Part shown: one piece after another, positions 16,533-25,066 of the stretch
Position numbering within the stretch: position 1 is the first letter of the stretch
How the letters are laid out: each line of letters starts with the position of its first letter
Source of the DNA: Pseudotabrizicola algicola
Lineage (GTDB): Bacteria; Pseudomonadota; Alphaproteobacteria; Rhodobacterales; Rhodobacteraceae
Length of the DNA: 64,000 nucleotides
Assembly: GCF_010915705.1 (NCBI RefSeq)
Contig: NZ_JAAIKE010000004.1
Location: forward strand, 248,001-312,000
Direction of reading: 5' to 3'
Program-made: the position numbers and the translations under genes
The notes under the pieces: generated by a model
What the model was told of the DNA's origin: nothing
Databases searched by the model: none
What the model saw: the letters and a program-made list of their open reading frames with translations, nothing else

Positions 16533-17156
16533 TCAGTCCTTGCGAAAGCGCATCAGCGTCATCATGCCGAAGGGCGGCAGATCGGTTTCTTCGATCAGGG
16601 TCAGGCCGCGCGTCTGCGTCACCGTGCTGCGCTGAAAATCGGAATGCCAGCCCAGACGGTCGGCAAACGGGGCAAAGACACGTTCCAGCCACGGCAGCGC
16701 GCCCTTGTGGTGGGCATCGCGGGCGAAATGGTTGACCATCACGATGGTGCCACCGGGGCGCAACACCCGCGCCATTTCCGCCATCACCCGCTCGGGCTCT
16801 GGCACCACCGACATGATGTGCAGCGCGCTGATGTGGTCGAAGCTGCTGTCGGCAAATTCAAGCGCGCGGGCATCCATCAGGCGCAGCGCCTTGACATTGC
16901 CAAGCCCCAGTTCGGCCACCTTGTCCTGCGCCTTTTGCAGCATTTCCGCACTGGCATCGATTCCGGTCACCGAGACGTCGGGGCGATAGGCCGGCAAGGA
17001 CAGGCCGGTGCCAACCCCCACTTCCAGCACCCGCCCGCCAAGCCCGTTCAGGACGGAAACCGCCCGCCGCCGCCCGACCCGCGTGATGACGCCGAAGGTT
17101 GCATCATAGATCGGGGCCCAGCGGGCATAGGATTTGCGGACGGCGTGAATATCCAT
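16533..17156 (-). CDS. pmtA: Phosphatidylethanolamine N-methyltransferase (PmtA type)
   Basis: 207 residues, class I SAM methyltransferase. Motif I is VLEVGVGTGLSLP and motif II includes LRLMDARALEF. The N-terminus HAVRKSYARWAPIYDATFG is the lipid-binding region characteristic of the Rhodobacter-type soluble PmtA, which methylates PE three times to PC. The start is ATG 17156: a GTG at 17168 coincides with the aaggag ribosome-binding site itself, so it is unlikely. It begins one base after the pssA stop. The operon order psd-pssA-pmtA supports the PC assignment over a ubiquinone/menaquinone methyltransferase. Confidence 0.85.
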   Translation of the reverse strand: MDIHAVRKSYARWAPIYDATFGVITRVGRRRAVSVLNGLGGRVLEVGVGTGLSLPAYRPDVSVTGIDASAEMLQKAQDKVAELGLGNVKALRLMDARALEFADSSFDHISALHIMSVVPEPERVMAEMARVLRPGGTIVMVNHFARDAHHKGALPWLERVFAPFADRLGWHSDFQRSTVTQTRGLTLIEETDLPPFGMMTLMRFRKD

Positions 17157-17157
17157 G

Positions 17158-17913
17158 TCAGACGACACTCCTTAATGAACGGGCGCTTTTGCGCCAGAGG
17201 ACCAGAATGGCGGCCAGATACACCAGATCGAGCAACAGCAGTGTGACCCAAGGATAGGTCAGCAGGGCGGCGATCACCGCGACAGAGCCGACAAGGATGA
17301 AACGGGCGTTCTCGGCATAGATGCGCACCCCCTTGAAGGACGGGGTCGGCATGCGCGAAATCATCAAGGCACCCACGAAGACCATCCAGATGGCCACCGC
17401 CCAAGGCGGCATCCGCAGGGCGTTGTCGAAGGCATAGGCAAGGTAGATCGGCAAAAGCGCCAGCATCGCCCCCGCCGGAGATGGCACGCCGACAAAGCCC
17501 TTGGGCTTTTCTGCGCCTTCCGGCAGGCGGTTGCCGACGTTGAAACGCGCCAGCCGCAACATGCAGCAAACCGCATAGATCAGCACCGCGATCCAACCCA
17601 GCGAGGTATCGGCCCGCATCCCCCAGTAATACAGCACCAAGGCTGGCGTGACACCGAAGTTGACCAGATCGCAGAGCGAGTCGAGTTCGGCCCCGATGGC
17701 ACTTTCCGATTTCAGCATCCGCGCCAGCCGGCCGTCGATGCCATCCAGCGCGGCGGCAAGGCCGATCAGGGCCACCGCCCAGCCGAACCGCCCCTCGACC
17801 GCCATGCGAATGGCGGTAAGGCCGGCACAGAGCGCCAGAATAGAGATCAGGTTCGGCAGCAGATACAGCAGCGGCATCCTGCGCCGGGGGGGCGTGACGG
17901 GCTCTTCGTTCAT
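17158..17913 (-). CDS. pssA: CDP-diacylglycerol-serine O-phosphatidyltransferase
   Basis: 251-residue integral membrane enzyme making phosphatidylserine from CDP-diacylglycerol and L-serine. The CDP-alcohol phosphatidyltransferase signature DG-x2-AR-x8-G-x3-D-x3-D is intact (DGIDGRLAR...GAELDSLCD). Around it are about eight hydrophobic segments, the last ones near the C-terminus. The start overlaps the psd stop by four bases (ATGA) and the gene ends one base before pmtA, so all three are translated as a unit. Confidence 0.93.
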   Translation of the reverse strand: MNEEPVTPPRRRMPLLYLLPNLISILALCAGLTAIRMAVEGRFGWAVALIGLAAALDGIDGRLARMLKSESAIGAELDSLCDLVNFGVTPALVLYYWGMRADTSLGWIAVLIYAVCCMLRLARFNVGNRLPEGAEKPKGFVGVPSPAGAMLALLPIYLAYAFDNALRMPPWAVAIWMVFVGALMISRMPTPSFKGVRIYAENARFILVGSVAVIAALLTYPWVTLLLLDLVYLAAILVLWRKSARSLRSVV

Positions 17914-18602
17914 TCCATGCGGCTCATGGTTTGGGGCAGATCACGGCCCAGCACGGCAAGCACGGTTTCCCCCGCCACCATCGTCTGACCGATGGCGACC
18001 TGCGGGGCCACGCCTTCGGGCAGATAGACATCGACGCGGCTGCCAAAGCGGATCAGGCCGAAACGCTCACCCGTGCGCAGGCCCTGCCCTTCCGACACCC
18101 ACCACATGATGCGGCGTGCCACCAGACCGGCGATCTGCACAACGGCGATCTGGCGCCCGTCGGGCAGATCAAGGCGCAGCGAGTTGCGCTCGTTGTCCAC
18201 CGACGCCTTGTCGAGCGAGGCGTTCAGGAACTTGCCGGGCCGATAGCTCATGGCGCCCACGGTGCCTGCAATCGGCGCGCGGTTCACATGGCAGTTGAAC
18301 ACGTTCATGAACACCGAAACCCGCATCAGCGCCTCTGGTCCCATGCCCAGTTCCGGTGGCGGCACCGCGCGCTCGATCAGGCTGATGACGCCATCGGCGG
18401 GCGACACCAGAATGCCCGCGCCTTGCGGCACCGAGCGGACAGGATCGCGGAAAAAGTAATAGCACCAGACCGTGAGGCCCACGCCGATCCAGCCCAGAGG
18501 CTCCCACAGCCAGAACAGCACAAGGGCAATCGCGGCGAAGATCGCCACGAACTTGTACCCCTCGGGGTGCATCGGCTTTAGAAAAGTGCCCAGCATCGTC
18601 AT
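17910..18602 (-). CDS. psd: Phosphatidylserine decarboxylase, short proenzyme type
   Basis: 230 residues, the short archaeal/alphaproteobacterial-type Psd that forms its pyruvoyl cofactor by self-cleavage at a Gly-Ser bond. The cleavage motif is [11 protein letters not shown] near residue 185. Two N-terminal hydrophobic segments (about 18-48) anchor it to the membrane. SPADGVIS and [14 protein letters not shown] are family landmarks. It makes PE from PS. First gene of the psd-pssA-pmtA operon; the 222-base gap upstream should hold the promoter. Confidence 0.93.
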   Translation of the reverse strand: MTMLGTFLKPMHPEGYKFVAIFAAIALVLFWLWEPLGWIGVGLTVWCYYFFRDPVRSVPQGAGILVSPADGVISLIERAVPPPELGMGPEALMRVSVFMNVFNCHVNRAPIAGTVGAMSYRPGKFLNASLDKASVDNERNSLRLDLPDGRQIAVVQIAGLVARRIMWWVSEGQGLRTGERFGLIRFGSRVDVYLPEGVAPQVAIGQTMVAGETVLAVLGRDLPQTMSRME

Positions 18603-18778
18603 GGTTGGTCCGGTCCTTTCAACCTTAGGCAGAGGGCGTAGCCTGCCCGCGCATCGGGGGCAAACAAAAACGACCCATCAGCCAACAAAAACGTCATAGC
18701 TTCGGCGGATGCCCGCCAAATTACGGGCTGTGGTAACGGTCAAATTGCCCAAGGCCAAGAGGGCGGCACAAAAGCAAA

Positions 18779-18802
18779 GGGCGGCCCCTTGCGGAGCCGC
18801 CC
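18779..18802 (-). terminator. Probable rpoH terminator
   Basis: Perfect 7-bp stem gggcggc/gccgccc around a 10-base loop. Read leftward it is followed by cctttgcttttg, a partly T-rich run. It lies 23 bases beyond the rpoH stop, in a 222-base gap that otherwise should hold only the psd promoter. Confidence 0.6.
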
Positions 18803-18824
18803 AAAGACAGCGGGGTGCCGCCCA

Positions 18825-19718
18825 TCAACCGGGAACGACCATGCCCTTGCCCTTGGCAAGCTCGCGCATCCGGTCTTGCAGCTTTTCGAAGGCCCGCACC
18901 TCGATCTGGCGGATCCGCTCGCGGCTGACCGCATGTTTTTCCGACAGCGTTTCGAGCGTGACAGGTTCATCGGCAAGGCGGCGCTGCATCAGGATTTCCT
19001 TTTCCCGATCATTCAGCACCGACATCGCCTGCACCAGCAAGCGGCGGCGCATCAACAGTTCGTCATTTTCGGCATAAGCCTCGGCCTGATCGCTGTTCTC
19101 GTCCTCCAGCCAGTCTTGCCACTGTGCGCCGCCATCCTCGGTGCCGACGGTCGCGTTCAGCGAGGCATCGGCCCCCGCCATCCGGCGGTTCATCGCCACG
19201 ACCTCTTCCTCGGTCACCGACAGGTCTTTGGCGATCTGCGCCACGTTTTCGGGCCGCAGATCGCCATCTTCCAGCGCGCCGAGCTTGGCCTTGGCCTTGC
19301 GCAGGTTGAAGAACAGTTTCTTCTGCGCCGAGGTGGTGCCCAGTTTCACAAGGCTCCACGAACGCAGGATGTATTCCTGAATGCTCGCGCGGATCCACCA
19401 CATGGCATAGGTCGCCAGACGGAAGCCGCGCTCGGGATCAAACCGCTTGACGGCTTGCATCAGACCGACATTGGCTTCGGAGATGACTTCGGCCTGCGGC
19501 AGCCCGTAACCGCGATATCCCATCGCGATCTTGGCCGCGAGGCGCAGGTGCGAGGTGACGAGTTTGTGCGCAGCGGTGCTGTCCTGCCGGTCCACCCAAG
19601 CCTTGGCCAGCATGTATTCTTCTTCAGGCTCCAGCAAAGGGAACTTGCGGATTTCCTGCATGTAACGGTTCAAGCCCTGTTCCGGGCTTGGTGCGGGAAG
19701 ATTGGTATAGGTGCTCAT
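18825..19718 (-). CDS. rpoH: Heat-shock sigma factor RpoH
   Basis: 297 residues, sigma-70 family group 3. The region 2 core includes FRLATYAMWWIRASIQEYIL, and the RpoH box reads QKKLFFNLRKAK, which separates RpoH from RpoD and RpoS. Region 4 ends with the helix-turn-helix TLETLSEKHAVSRERIRQIE. The N-terminus (QGLNRYMQEIRKFPLLEPEE) looks like the RpoH1 type of Rhodobacter. Directs transcription of chaperones and proteases after heat stress. The region upstream carries a heat-shock-like promoter, suggesting autoregulation. Confidence 0.95.
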   Translation of the reverse strand: MSTYTNLPAPSPEQGLNRYMQEIRKFPLLEPEEEYMLAKAWVDRQDSTAAHKLVTSHLRLAAKIAMGYRGYGLPQAEVISEANVGLMQAVKRFDPERGFRLATYAMWWIRASIQEYILRSWSLVKLGTTSAQKKLFFNLRKAKAKLGALEDGDLRPENVAQIAKDLSVTEEEVVAMNRRMAGADASLNATVGTEDGGAQWQDWLEDENSDQAEAYAENDELLMRRRLLVQAMSVLNDREKEILMQRRLADEPVTLETLSEKHAVSRERIRQIEVRAFEKLQDRMRELAKGKGMVVPG

Positions 19719-19770
19719 CTGTCGCCCCCTGTTATCCCCGGTGCCATCAGCCCCCGGGGGCCAACTTACC

Positions 19771-19796
19771 TAAGGGTTGCACGCCGCGCCTTCAAG
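19771..19796 (-). promoter_or_regulatory. Possible heat-shock (sigma-32-like) promoter of rpoH
   Basis: Read leftward, CTTGAA (19796-19791) and CCCTTA (19776-19771) are separated by 14 bases. This is close to the sigma-32 pattern CTTGAA-N13/14-CCCATNT. The predicted start of transcription would be about 45 bases before the rpoH ATG. An inverted repeat (catcct...aggatg, 19808-19830) lies just upstream and could be an operator or the rluD terminator. Confidence 0.4.
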
Positions 19797-19884
19797 GCCG
19801 CCAGCTATCATCCTTGTGTTAACGCAGGATGAAGGCATTTCCGTTCCCTTGCGGAAGGATTGTGACGTGCGGATCACGGGAATG

Positions 19885-20943
19885 TCACTCTTGCGGCCTG
19901 CGCAGCGCCTCCAGAAGCGCCGCCATGTCTTCGGGCAAGGGCGAGGTGAACTCCAGCCATTCGTCGGTAACAGGGTGGCGAAGGCCGAGCGTGGCGGCAT
20001 GCAGCGCCTGCCGGGGAAAGCTGTTGCCCATCTCTGCCGCCTGCGGTGTCAGCGCCTTGGGCGAAATCTTGCGCTTGCCGCCATAGGTCTGATCGCCCAA
20101 GAGCCCGTGCCCCGCATGTGCCATATGCACACGGATCTGGTGCGTGCGCCCCGTTTCCAGCCAGCATTCCACCAGAGCGGCCTGATCGGCGAAGGCTTCC
20201 AGCACCCGCACGCGCGTTACCGCGTGGCGGCCGTCGTGCCAGACCACGGCCTGCCGCTGGCGGTCGGTCTTGTGACGCGCCAGCAGGGTGGCAATCTTGA
20301 TGATGCCCCCCGTTTCGAAACTCACGCCCTTGATGCCCCGCAGGCGCGGATCGGCGGCATTGGGCACGGCATGGACAAGCGCAACATAGCGCCGGTTCAC
20401 ATCGTGGCGTTCAAACTGCGCGGCAAGACCGTGATGCGCCTTGTCGGATTTGGCCACGACCAGAAGGCCCGAGGTGTCCTTGTCGATACGGTGCACGATG
20501 CCGGGCCTGCGTTCACCGCCGATGCCGGAAAGTGTGTCGCCGCAATGGGCAAGCAGTGCGTTGACCAAGGTGCCCGACGGCGTTCCGGGTGCCGGATGCA
20601 CGACCATGCCAACGGGTTTGTCGACCACGATCAGGTGGTCATCTTCGTAAACCACCACCAGCGGAATGTCCTCGGCCAAGGTGTCCACGCGCGCCGGCGG
20701 ATCGAGCATCAAGGTGATGACCTCGCCCTCCTCCACCTTGATCTTGGGGTCGGTCAGCGCGACCCCGGCGCGCCACACGGCACCGTCGGCAATCATCTTC
20801 ATCAGACGCGTGCGCGAGAGTGCCGCATCCTCTGGCACCGAACGGGCAAGCGCCTTATCAAGACGGTCGGCACAGCCCTCGGCGATGGTCACCACCAGCG
20901 TGGGGTCTTCGTCATCAAAGGCTTCGGCAAGAGGACCGGACAT
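19885..20943 (-). CDS. rluD: 23S rRNA pseudouridine synthase, RluD type
   Basis: 352 residues. An N-terminal S4 RNA-binding domain (RLDKALARSVPEDAALSRTR) is followed by the RluA-family catalytic domain. The active-site block is RPGIVHRIDKDTSGLLVVAK with the catalytic Asp in HRIDKDTSG. The later ETGRTHQIRVHMAHAGHGLLG motif is also complete. It makes pseudouridines in the helix 69 region of 23S rRNA. I place the start at ATG 20943 (MSGPLAEAF), preceded by caggag eight bases upstream. That start codon overlaps the divergent start codon of the next gene within the tetranucleotide CATG. Confidence 0.92.
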   Translation of the reverse strand: MSGPLAEAFDDEDPTLVVTIAEGCADRLDKALARSVPEDAALSRTRLMKMIADGAVWRAGVALTDPKIKVEEGEVITLMLDPPARVDTLAEDIPLVVVYEDDHLIVVDKPVGMVVHPAPGTPSGTLVNALLAHCGDTLSGIGGERRPGIVHRIDKDTSGLLVVAKSDKAHHGLAAQFERHDVNRRYVALVHAVPNAADPRLRGIKGVSFETGGIIKIATLLARHKTDRQRQAVVWHDGRHAVTRVRVLEAFADQAALVECWLETGRTHQIRVHMAHAGHGLLGDQTYGGKRKISPKALTPQAAEMGNSFPRQALHAATLGLRHPVTDEWLEFTSPLPEDMAALLEALRRPQE

Positions 20944-21259
20944 GAACAACACTCCTGAAACCGAAGCGCTTCCGCCTTCGCTGAGACTTCTGAAATGGCT
21001 GGTGATCGTTCTCACCGCCACGATGATTGTGGGTGTCATAACCGTGGTTGGTCTGCTTGTCACCCGCATGCCGGACCTTGGCCCGATGGCGCTGCCCGAT
21101 CAGATCACCCTGCCCGATGGCGCCCGCCCCGCCGCGGTGACCCTTGGCCAAGGGTTCATCCTTGTGGTGACAGAAGATGACCGCATCCTGATGTTCGGAC
21201 GCGATGGCAGTTTCCGGCAAGAGATTGTGACAAGCGGCAACGAGGCGGCGCAGCCCTGA
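20942..21259 (+). CDS. Small membrane protein, DUF6476-like
   Basis: 105 residues. A short cytoplasmic N-terminus precedes one strong membrane helix at about residues 18-41 (WLVIVLTATMIVGVITVVGL). The periplasmic tail (LPDGARPAAVTLGQGFILVVTEDDRILMF) looks like one blade of a beta-propeller or a small beta unit. Function unknown. The ATG at 20942 has an agagga ribosome-binding site, which lies within the antisense of the rluD 5' end. The gene converges with irr, three bases from its stop. Confidence 0.7.
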   Translation: MNNTPETEALPPSLRLLKWLVIVLTATMIVGVITVVGLLVTRMPDLGPMALPDQITLPDGARPAAVTLGQGFILVVTEDDRILMFGRDGSFRQEIVTSGNEAAQP

Positions 21260-21262
21260 GCG

Positions 21263-21679
21263 TCAGGCGCGGCGCAGGCGGATCACCACATCGACGCGCG
21301 AAATCTCGGTGCCCTCGGGGGCATCGGGCAGACCGCTGATCTCGAGCTGGTCTTTCGGCGCATCGGTCAGTTCGGCGGTGTCTTCCCAGTAGAAATGCGG
21401 ATGATCGTCGATGCGTGTGTCGAAATAGCTTTTCGATCCGTCCACCACGACCTCGTTCATCAGCCCCGCCGCGCAGAAGGCGCGCAAGGTGTTGTAGACG
21501 GTGGCAAGGCTGACCTTTTCCCCAGACTGGGCGGACAGGGCGAACAGGCTTTCGGCGGTCACATGCCGATCCACACCATCGCCCACAAGCAGACTGGCAA
21601 GCGAAAGCCGCTGGCGCGTGGGGCGCAATCCGCCCTGTGCCAGCCATTCCGTTCCGCGTTCCAGTGCCGAGTTGTTCAT
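21263..21679 (-). CDS. irr: Fur-family regulator, Irr type
   Basis: 138 residues. An N-terminal winged helix (GLRPTRQRLSLASLLVGDG...TVYNTLRAFCAAGLMNEV) is followed by a dimerisation domain. The Fur-family His-rich metal site is reduced to DDHPHFYWED, which fits Irr, the heme-responsive iron regulator of alphaproteobacteria. The typical Fur CxxC zinc pairs are missing. Position beside fabA is the usual one for irr in this order. A promoter and a palindrome lie directly upstream. Confidence 0.83.
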   Translation of the reverse strand: MNNSALERGTEWLAQGGLRPTRQRLSLASLLVGDGVDRHVTAESLFALSAQSGEKVSLATVYNTLRAFCAAGLMNEVVVDGSKSYFDTRIDDHPHFYWEDTAELTDAPKDQLEISGLPDAPEGTEISRVDVVIRLRRA

Positions 21680-21701
21680 CTGCGTCCTGCTCTTCTTGCT
21701 C

Positions 21702-21739
21702 CATATAAAGCGCCCGCCCGCCGGATTTCAATGGAAATC
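21702..21739 (-). promoter_or_regulatory. Likely irr promoter with overlapping palindromic operator
   Basis: Leftward -35 TTGAAA (21731-21726) and -10 TATATG (21707-21702) are spaced by 18 bases; the start of transcription would be near 21695 and the ATG is at 21679. The -35 lies inside a palindrome gatttc-aatg-gaaatc (21724-21739), six-base arms with a four-base centre. A repressor bound there would block irr and could also affect the divergent fabA. It does not match the Irr/ICE motif that I remember. Confidence 0.4.
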
Positions 21740-21845
21740 AAGTCAACCCCCCTTGAGCCGCCGCGCGTGGCACCCTTGCCTCTGACTCTCTGCGGGTGTT
21801 ACAGCATTGAAATGAATGACAGCGAAACGAGGGGAACCGTCGGCA

Positions 21846-22355
21846 ATGGGGCAATATCCGTCAAGCTTTGACAAAGAGGCACTTCTGGCCTGCGCGCGTG
21901 GCGAGTTGTTCGGCCCCGGCAATGCCCAGCTGCCTGCCCCGCCGATGCTGATGATGGACCGCATCACCGAAATCTCCGAAGACGGCGGCGAATTCGGCAA
22001 GGGCCATGTGGTGGCCGAGTTCGATATCACTCCCGATCTTTGGTTTTTCGACTGCCATTTTCCCGGCAATCCGATCATGCCCGGGTGCCTCGGTCTTGAC
22101 GGGCTGTGGCAACTGACCGGCTTCAACCTTGGCTGGCGCGGCTGGAAGGGGCGCGGCTATGCGCTGGGCGTGGGCGAGGTCAAGTTGACGGGCATGGTCC
22201 GCCCCGACCGCAAGATGCTGACCTACAAGGTCAATTTCACCAAGGCCCTGACAACCCGCCGCCTGACGATGGGCGTCGCCAATGGCATCGTCGAAGCCGA
22301 CGGCGAGGTGATCTATCAGGTCACGGACATGAAGGTGGCCCTCAGCGAAAGCTGA
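21846..22355 (+). CDS. fabA: 3-hydroxydecanoyl-ACP dehydratase/isomerase
   Basis: 169 residues, hotdog fold. It dehydrates 3-hydroxyacyl-ACP and isomerises trans-2 to cis-3-decenoyl-ACP, the branch point to unsaturated fatty acids. The active-site His is in [17 protein letters not shown], followed by the catalytic Asp in GLDGLWQ. An in-frame start ten codons upstream exists (21816), but [13 protein letters not shown] matches the known FabA N-terminus. Head of the fabA-fabB-fabI set, divergent from irr. Confidence 0.95.
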   Translation: MGQYPSSFDKEALLACARGELFGPGNAQLPAPPMLMMDRITEISEDGGEFGKGHVVAEFDITPDLWFFDCHFPGNPIMPGCLGLDGLWQLTGFNLGWRGWKGRGYALGVGEVKLTGMVRPDRKMLTYKVNFTKALTTRRLTMGVANGIVEADGEVIYQVTDMKVALSES

Positions 22356-22385
22356 GGCGCCTTTACGGGCTTGCGCATCCGTGGC

Positions 22386-22769
22386 TTACCACGAATTGAC
22401 GCCAAGTTTGGACTTCCCGTTGTAAACCTCGACAGACCGGCTCGAGATCGGGTGCCACGTCTCGCAGACCTCCTTGCCTCCGTCCAGATCGCGCCAGGTC
22501 CGGCAAAACATGTTTCCGTTCAGGCGCCATGTGCCAGATATGGAAATCTTCTGGCCGGCGTCGGTAACAGCGCTGCCTTTGCCTTTCCCGTCTTTCGTCA
22601 GTTCAAGGCTGCCTTTGTATCCCATGCCGGGACCGCCAAGCGTCAACGTGACCCCGTTGGACGTCATTGCAGCCATCTGCTCTGCGGTCATCGCCTTGGT
22701 GCTTTGTGATAGCGCCGGCTGGGACAGGCACAGGATAAAACCACAGACGAAAAGCCATGTTATGCGCAT
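22386..22769 (-). CDS. Small secreted protein, possibly DUF995-like
   Basis: 127 residues with a strong signal peptide (MRITWLFVCGFILCLSQPAL, cleavage likely after ALSQ). The mature part is a small beta-rich domain with two cysteines (NMFCRTW and EVCETW) that could form a disulfide. The Trp-rich CRTWRD/CETWHP pattern recalls the DUF995 group, a weak match by eye. Two adjacent ATGs follow the aaggag site; the second gives the better spacing. The gene sits on the opposite strand between fabA and fabB, and its function there is unknown. Confidence 0.65.
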   Translation of the reverse strand: MRITWLFVCGFILCLSQPALSQSTKAMTAEQMAAMTSNGVTLTLGGPGMGYKGSLELTKDGKGKGSAVTDAGQKISISGTWRLNGNMFCRTWRDLDGGKEVCETWHPISSRSVEVYNGKSKLGVNSW

Positions 22770-22980
22770 CATGCTCTCCTTGGAGAAATCGTGAAAAGCG
22801 TCGGCTAAATCCGGATCGGTCCCAGAAAAATAAGGCGATTCCCCCGATTCGATCAACGTAAGTGTCGGGGCGGAGCGGGCGCAGCCTGACGCGCGCCACA
22901 CAGGAGATGCCTGACCCAAATGGCTTGCTCCTCGCCCACTGGTCCCTTACAGAAAGACAAAGATCAGCGAAGGAGCCGCC

Positions 22981-24210
22981 ATGCGTCGCGTCGTCATCAC
23001 CGGCATCGGTATCGTTTCTCCCATCGGAAACACTGCTGCCGAAGTCGAAGCCAGCCTGCGCGCTGGAAAATCCGGCATCGTCTTTGCCCCCGAATATGCC
23101 GAGCGCGGTTTCCGCAGCCAGGTTCATGGCGAGCCGAAAATCGTGCTGGAAGACAATATCGACAAGCGCGACCTGCGCTTCATGGGCGATGGCGCGGCCT
23201 ATAACTTCATCGCGATGCGGCAGGCGATCGAGGATTCTGGGCTGGAGGCTTCGGACATCTCGAACGAGCGCACCGGCATCATCGTGGGGTCGGGCGGGCC
23301 ATCGACCAAGTCCTTCTTCAAGGCGCACAACATCGTGCGCGACTCGGGCAGCCCCAAGCGGATCGGCCCCTTCGGCGTGACCAAGGGCATGTCCTCGACC
23401 AATTCGGCCTGCCTCGCCACGCCCTTCAAGATCAAGGGCGTCAACTATTCCATCACCTCGGCCTGCTCGACCTCGGCGCATTGCATCGGAAACGGGGCCG
23501 AGTTGATCCAGTTCGGCAAGCAGGACATCGTCTTTGCCGGCGGCGGCGAAGAACTCGACTGGACGCTGTCGTGCCTGTTCGACGCGATGGGCGCGATGTC
23601 TTCCAAGTATAACGACACGCCTGAACTGGCCTCGCGCGCGTTTGATGCCACGCGTGACGGTTTTGTCATCGCCGGTGGTGGCGGGGTCGTGGTTCTGGAA
23701 GAACTCAACCACGCCCTTGCACGCGGCGCGAAGATCTATGCCGAAGTCACCGGCTATGGCGCCACCTCCGACGGGCATGACATGGTGGCCCCCAGCGGCG
23801 AGGGCGGTGAGCGGTCGATGCGGCAGGCACTGTCCACCCTGCCCTCGGATCGCAAGATCAGCTACATCAACGCGCATGGCACCAGCACGCCTGCGGGCGA
23901 TGTGACCGAGGTCAAGGCCGTGCGCCGCGTCTTCGGCGAAGGCTCGGTGCCGCCGATCTCGTCGACCAAATCGCTCACCGGCCACAGCCTCGGGGCGACC
24001 GGCGTGCATGAGGCGATCTATTCGCTCTTGATGTTGCAGGGCAATTTCATCACGGCTTCGGCGAATGTCACCCAGCTTGATCCGGAACTGAAGCCCGAGG
24101 AAATCGCCACGACCTATCGCGATAGTGTGGAAATGGATTCGATCCTGTCCAACAGCTTCGGCTTTGGCGGCACCAATGCCACATTGGTGATGAGCAAGTA
24201 TCGCGGATAA
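22981..24210 (+). CDS. fabB: Beta-ketoacyl-ACP synthase I
   Basis: 409 residues, thiolase fold, elongates acyl-ACP with malonyl-ACP, including unsaturated chains made by FabA. The catalytic Cys is in [11 protein letters not shown]. The two His are in [11 protein letters not shown] and TGHSLGATG, and the Lys in SSTKSLTGH. The Cys-His-His set identifies a KAS I/II enzyme, and proximity to fabA points to FabB. A gaaggag ribosome-binding site precedes the ATG. It lies 10 bases before fabI. Confidence 0.95.
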   Translation: MRRVVITGIGIVSPIGNTAAEVEASLRAGKSGIVFAPEYAERGFRSQVHGEPKIVLEDNIDKRDLRFMGDGAAYNFIAMRQAIEDSGLEASDISNERTGIIVGSGGPSTKSFFKAHNIVRDSGSPKRIGPFGVTKGMSSTNSACLATPFKIKGVNYSITSACSTSAHCIGNGAELIQFGKQDIVFAGGGEELDWTLSCLFDAMGAMSSKYNDTPELASRAFDATRDGFVIAGGGGVVVLEELNHALARGAKIYAEVTGYGATSDGHDMVAPSGEGGERSMRQALSTLPSDRKISYINAHGTSTPAGDVTEVKAVRRVFGEGSVPPISSTKSLTGHSLGATGVHEAIYSLLMLQGNFITASANVTQLDPELKPEEIATTYRDSVEMDSILSNSFGFGGTNATLVMSKYRG

Positions 24211-24220
24211 GGGGCGGATC

Positions 24221-25009
24221 ATGGCCAATTGGATGACCGGCAAGCGCGGGCTTGTCATGGGTGTGGCGAATGAACGCTCCATCGCCTGGGGCATTGCCAA
24301 GACGCTGGCCGACGAGGGCGCGGAACTGGCGTTCTCGTATCAGGGTGAGGCGTTCGGCAAGCGGGTGGAGCCGCTGGCCGCGTCTGTCGGATCGGACCTG
24401 CTGGTCGATGTCGACGTGAACAACGACGAAAGCCTCGATGCCTGTTTCGCCACGCTGAAAGAGCGCTGGGGCAAGATGGATTTCCTGATCCATGCCATCG
24501 CCTTTTCCGACAAGACGGAGTTGACGGGCCGGTTCATCAACACGTCACGCGGCAACTTCCAGAATTCGCTGACGATCTCCTGCTTTTCCTTCATCGACGT
24601 AGCCCGTCGCGCCTCGGAAATGATGCCGGACGGTGGCAGCCTGATCACCCTCACCTTCCAGGGGTCGAACCGGGTTTCGCCCAATTACAACGTGATGGGC
24701 GTGGCCAAGGCCGCCTTGGAAAGCGCGACGCGCTATCTGGCGAATGACCTCGGGCCACAAAAGGTGCGGGTCAATGCAATTTCCCCCGGCCCGATGAAAA
24801 CGCTGGCCGGAGCGGCGATCGGCGGCGCGCGCGCCACTTACCGCCACACCGAAGAAAACGCGCCCCTGCGCGCGAATGCGACGCTGGAGGCGATTGGCGG
24901 CACCGCGGCTTGGCTCTGTTCGGACTTTGGGGCATCGACCACGGGCGAGGTGATCCATGTCGATGGCGGCTATCACGTCTTGGGCTTCCCGCAACCGGCC
25001 AATATGTAA
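24221..25009 (+). CDS. fabI: Enoyl-ACP reductase (NADH), FabI
   Basis: 262 residues, short-chain dehydrogenase fold, last step of each fatty-acid elongation cycle. The FabI-specific nucleotide loop GVANERSIAWGIAK is present. The catalytic Tyr-x6-Lys is YNVMGVAK (about residues 156-163). C-terminal VDGGYHVLGFPQP is typical. Follows fabB by 10 bases and is convergent with the glutamine-synthetase-like gene. Confidence 0.95.
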   Translation: MANWMTGKRGLVMGVANERSIAWGIAKTLADEGAELAFSYQGEAFGKRVEPLAASVGSDLLVDVDVNNDESLDACFATLKERWGKMDFLIHAIAFSDKTELTGRFINTSRGNFQNSLTISCFSFIDVARRASEMMPDGGSLITLTFQGSNRVSPNYNVMGVAKAALESATRYLANDLGPQKVRVNAISPGPMKTLAGAAIGGARATYRHTEENAPLRANATLEAIGGTAAWLCSDFGASTTGEVIHVDGGYHVLGFPQPANM

Positions 25010-25020
25010 CCGCAAGATTC

Positions 25021-25056
25021 TTCTGCGAAAATCCGGATAAATGGTGGTTCGCAGAA
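25021..25056. terminator. Possible bidirectional terminator between fabI and the glutamine-synthetase-like gene
   Basis: Perfect 9-bp inverted repeat ttctgcgaa/ttcgcagaa around an 18-base loop, in the 57-base space between two convergent genes. T-runs are short on both sides, so termination is likely but not certain. Confidence 0.5.
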
Positions 25057-25066
25057 AATCGTCCGG

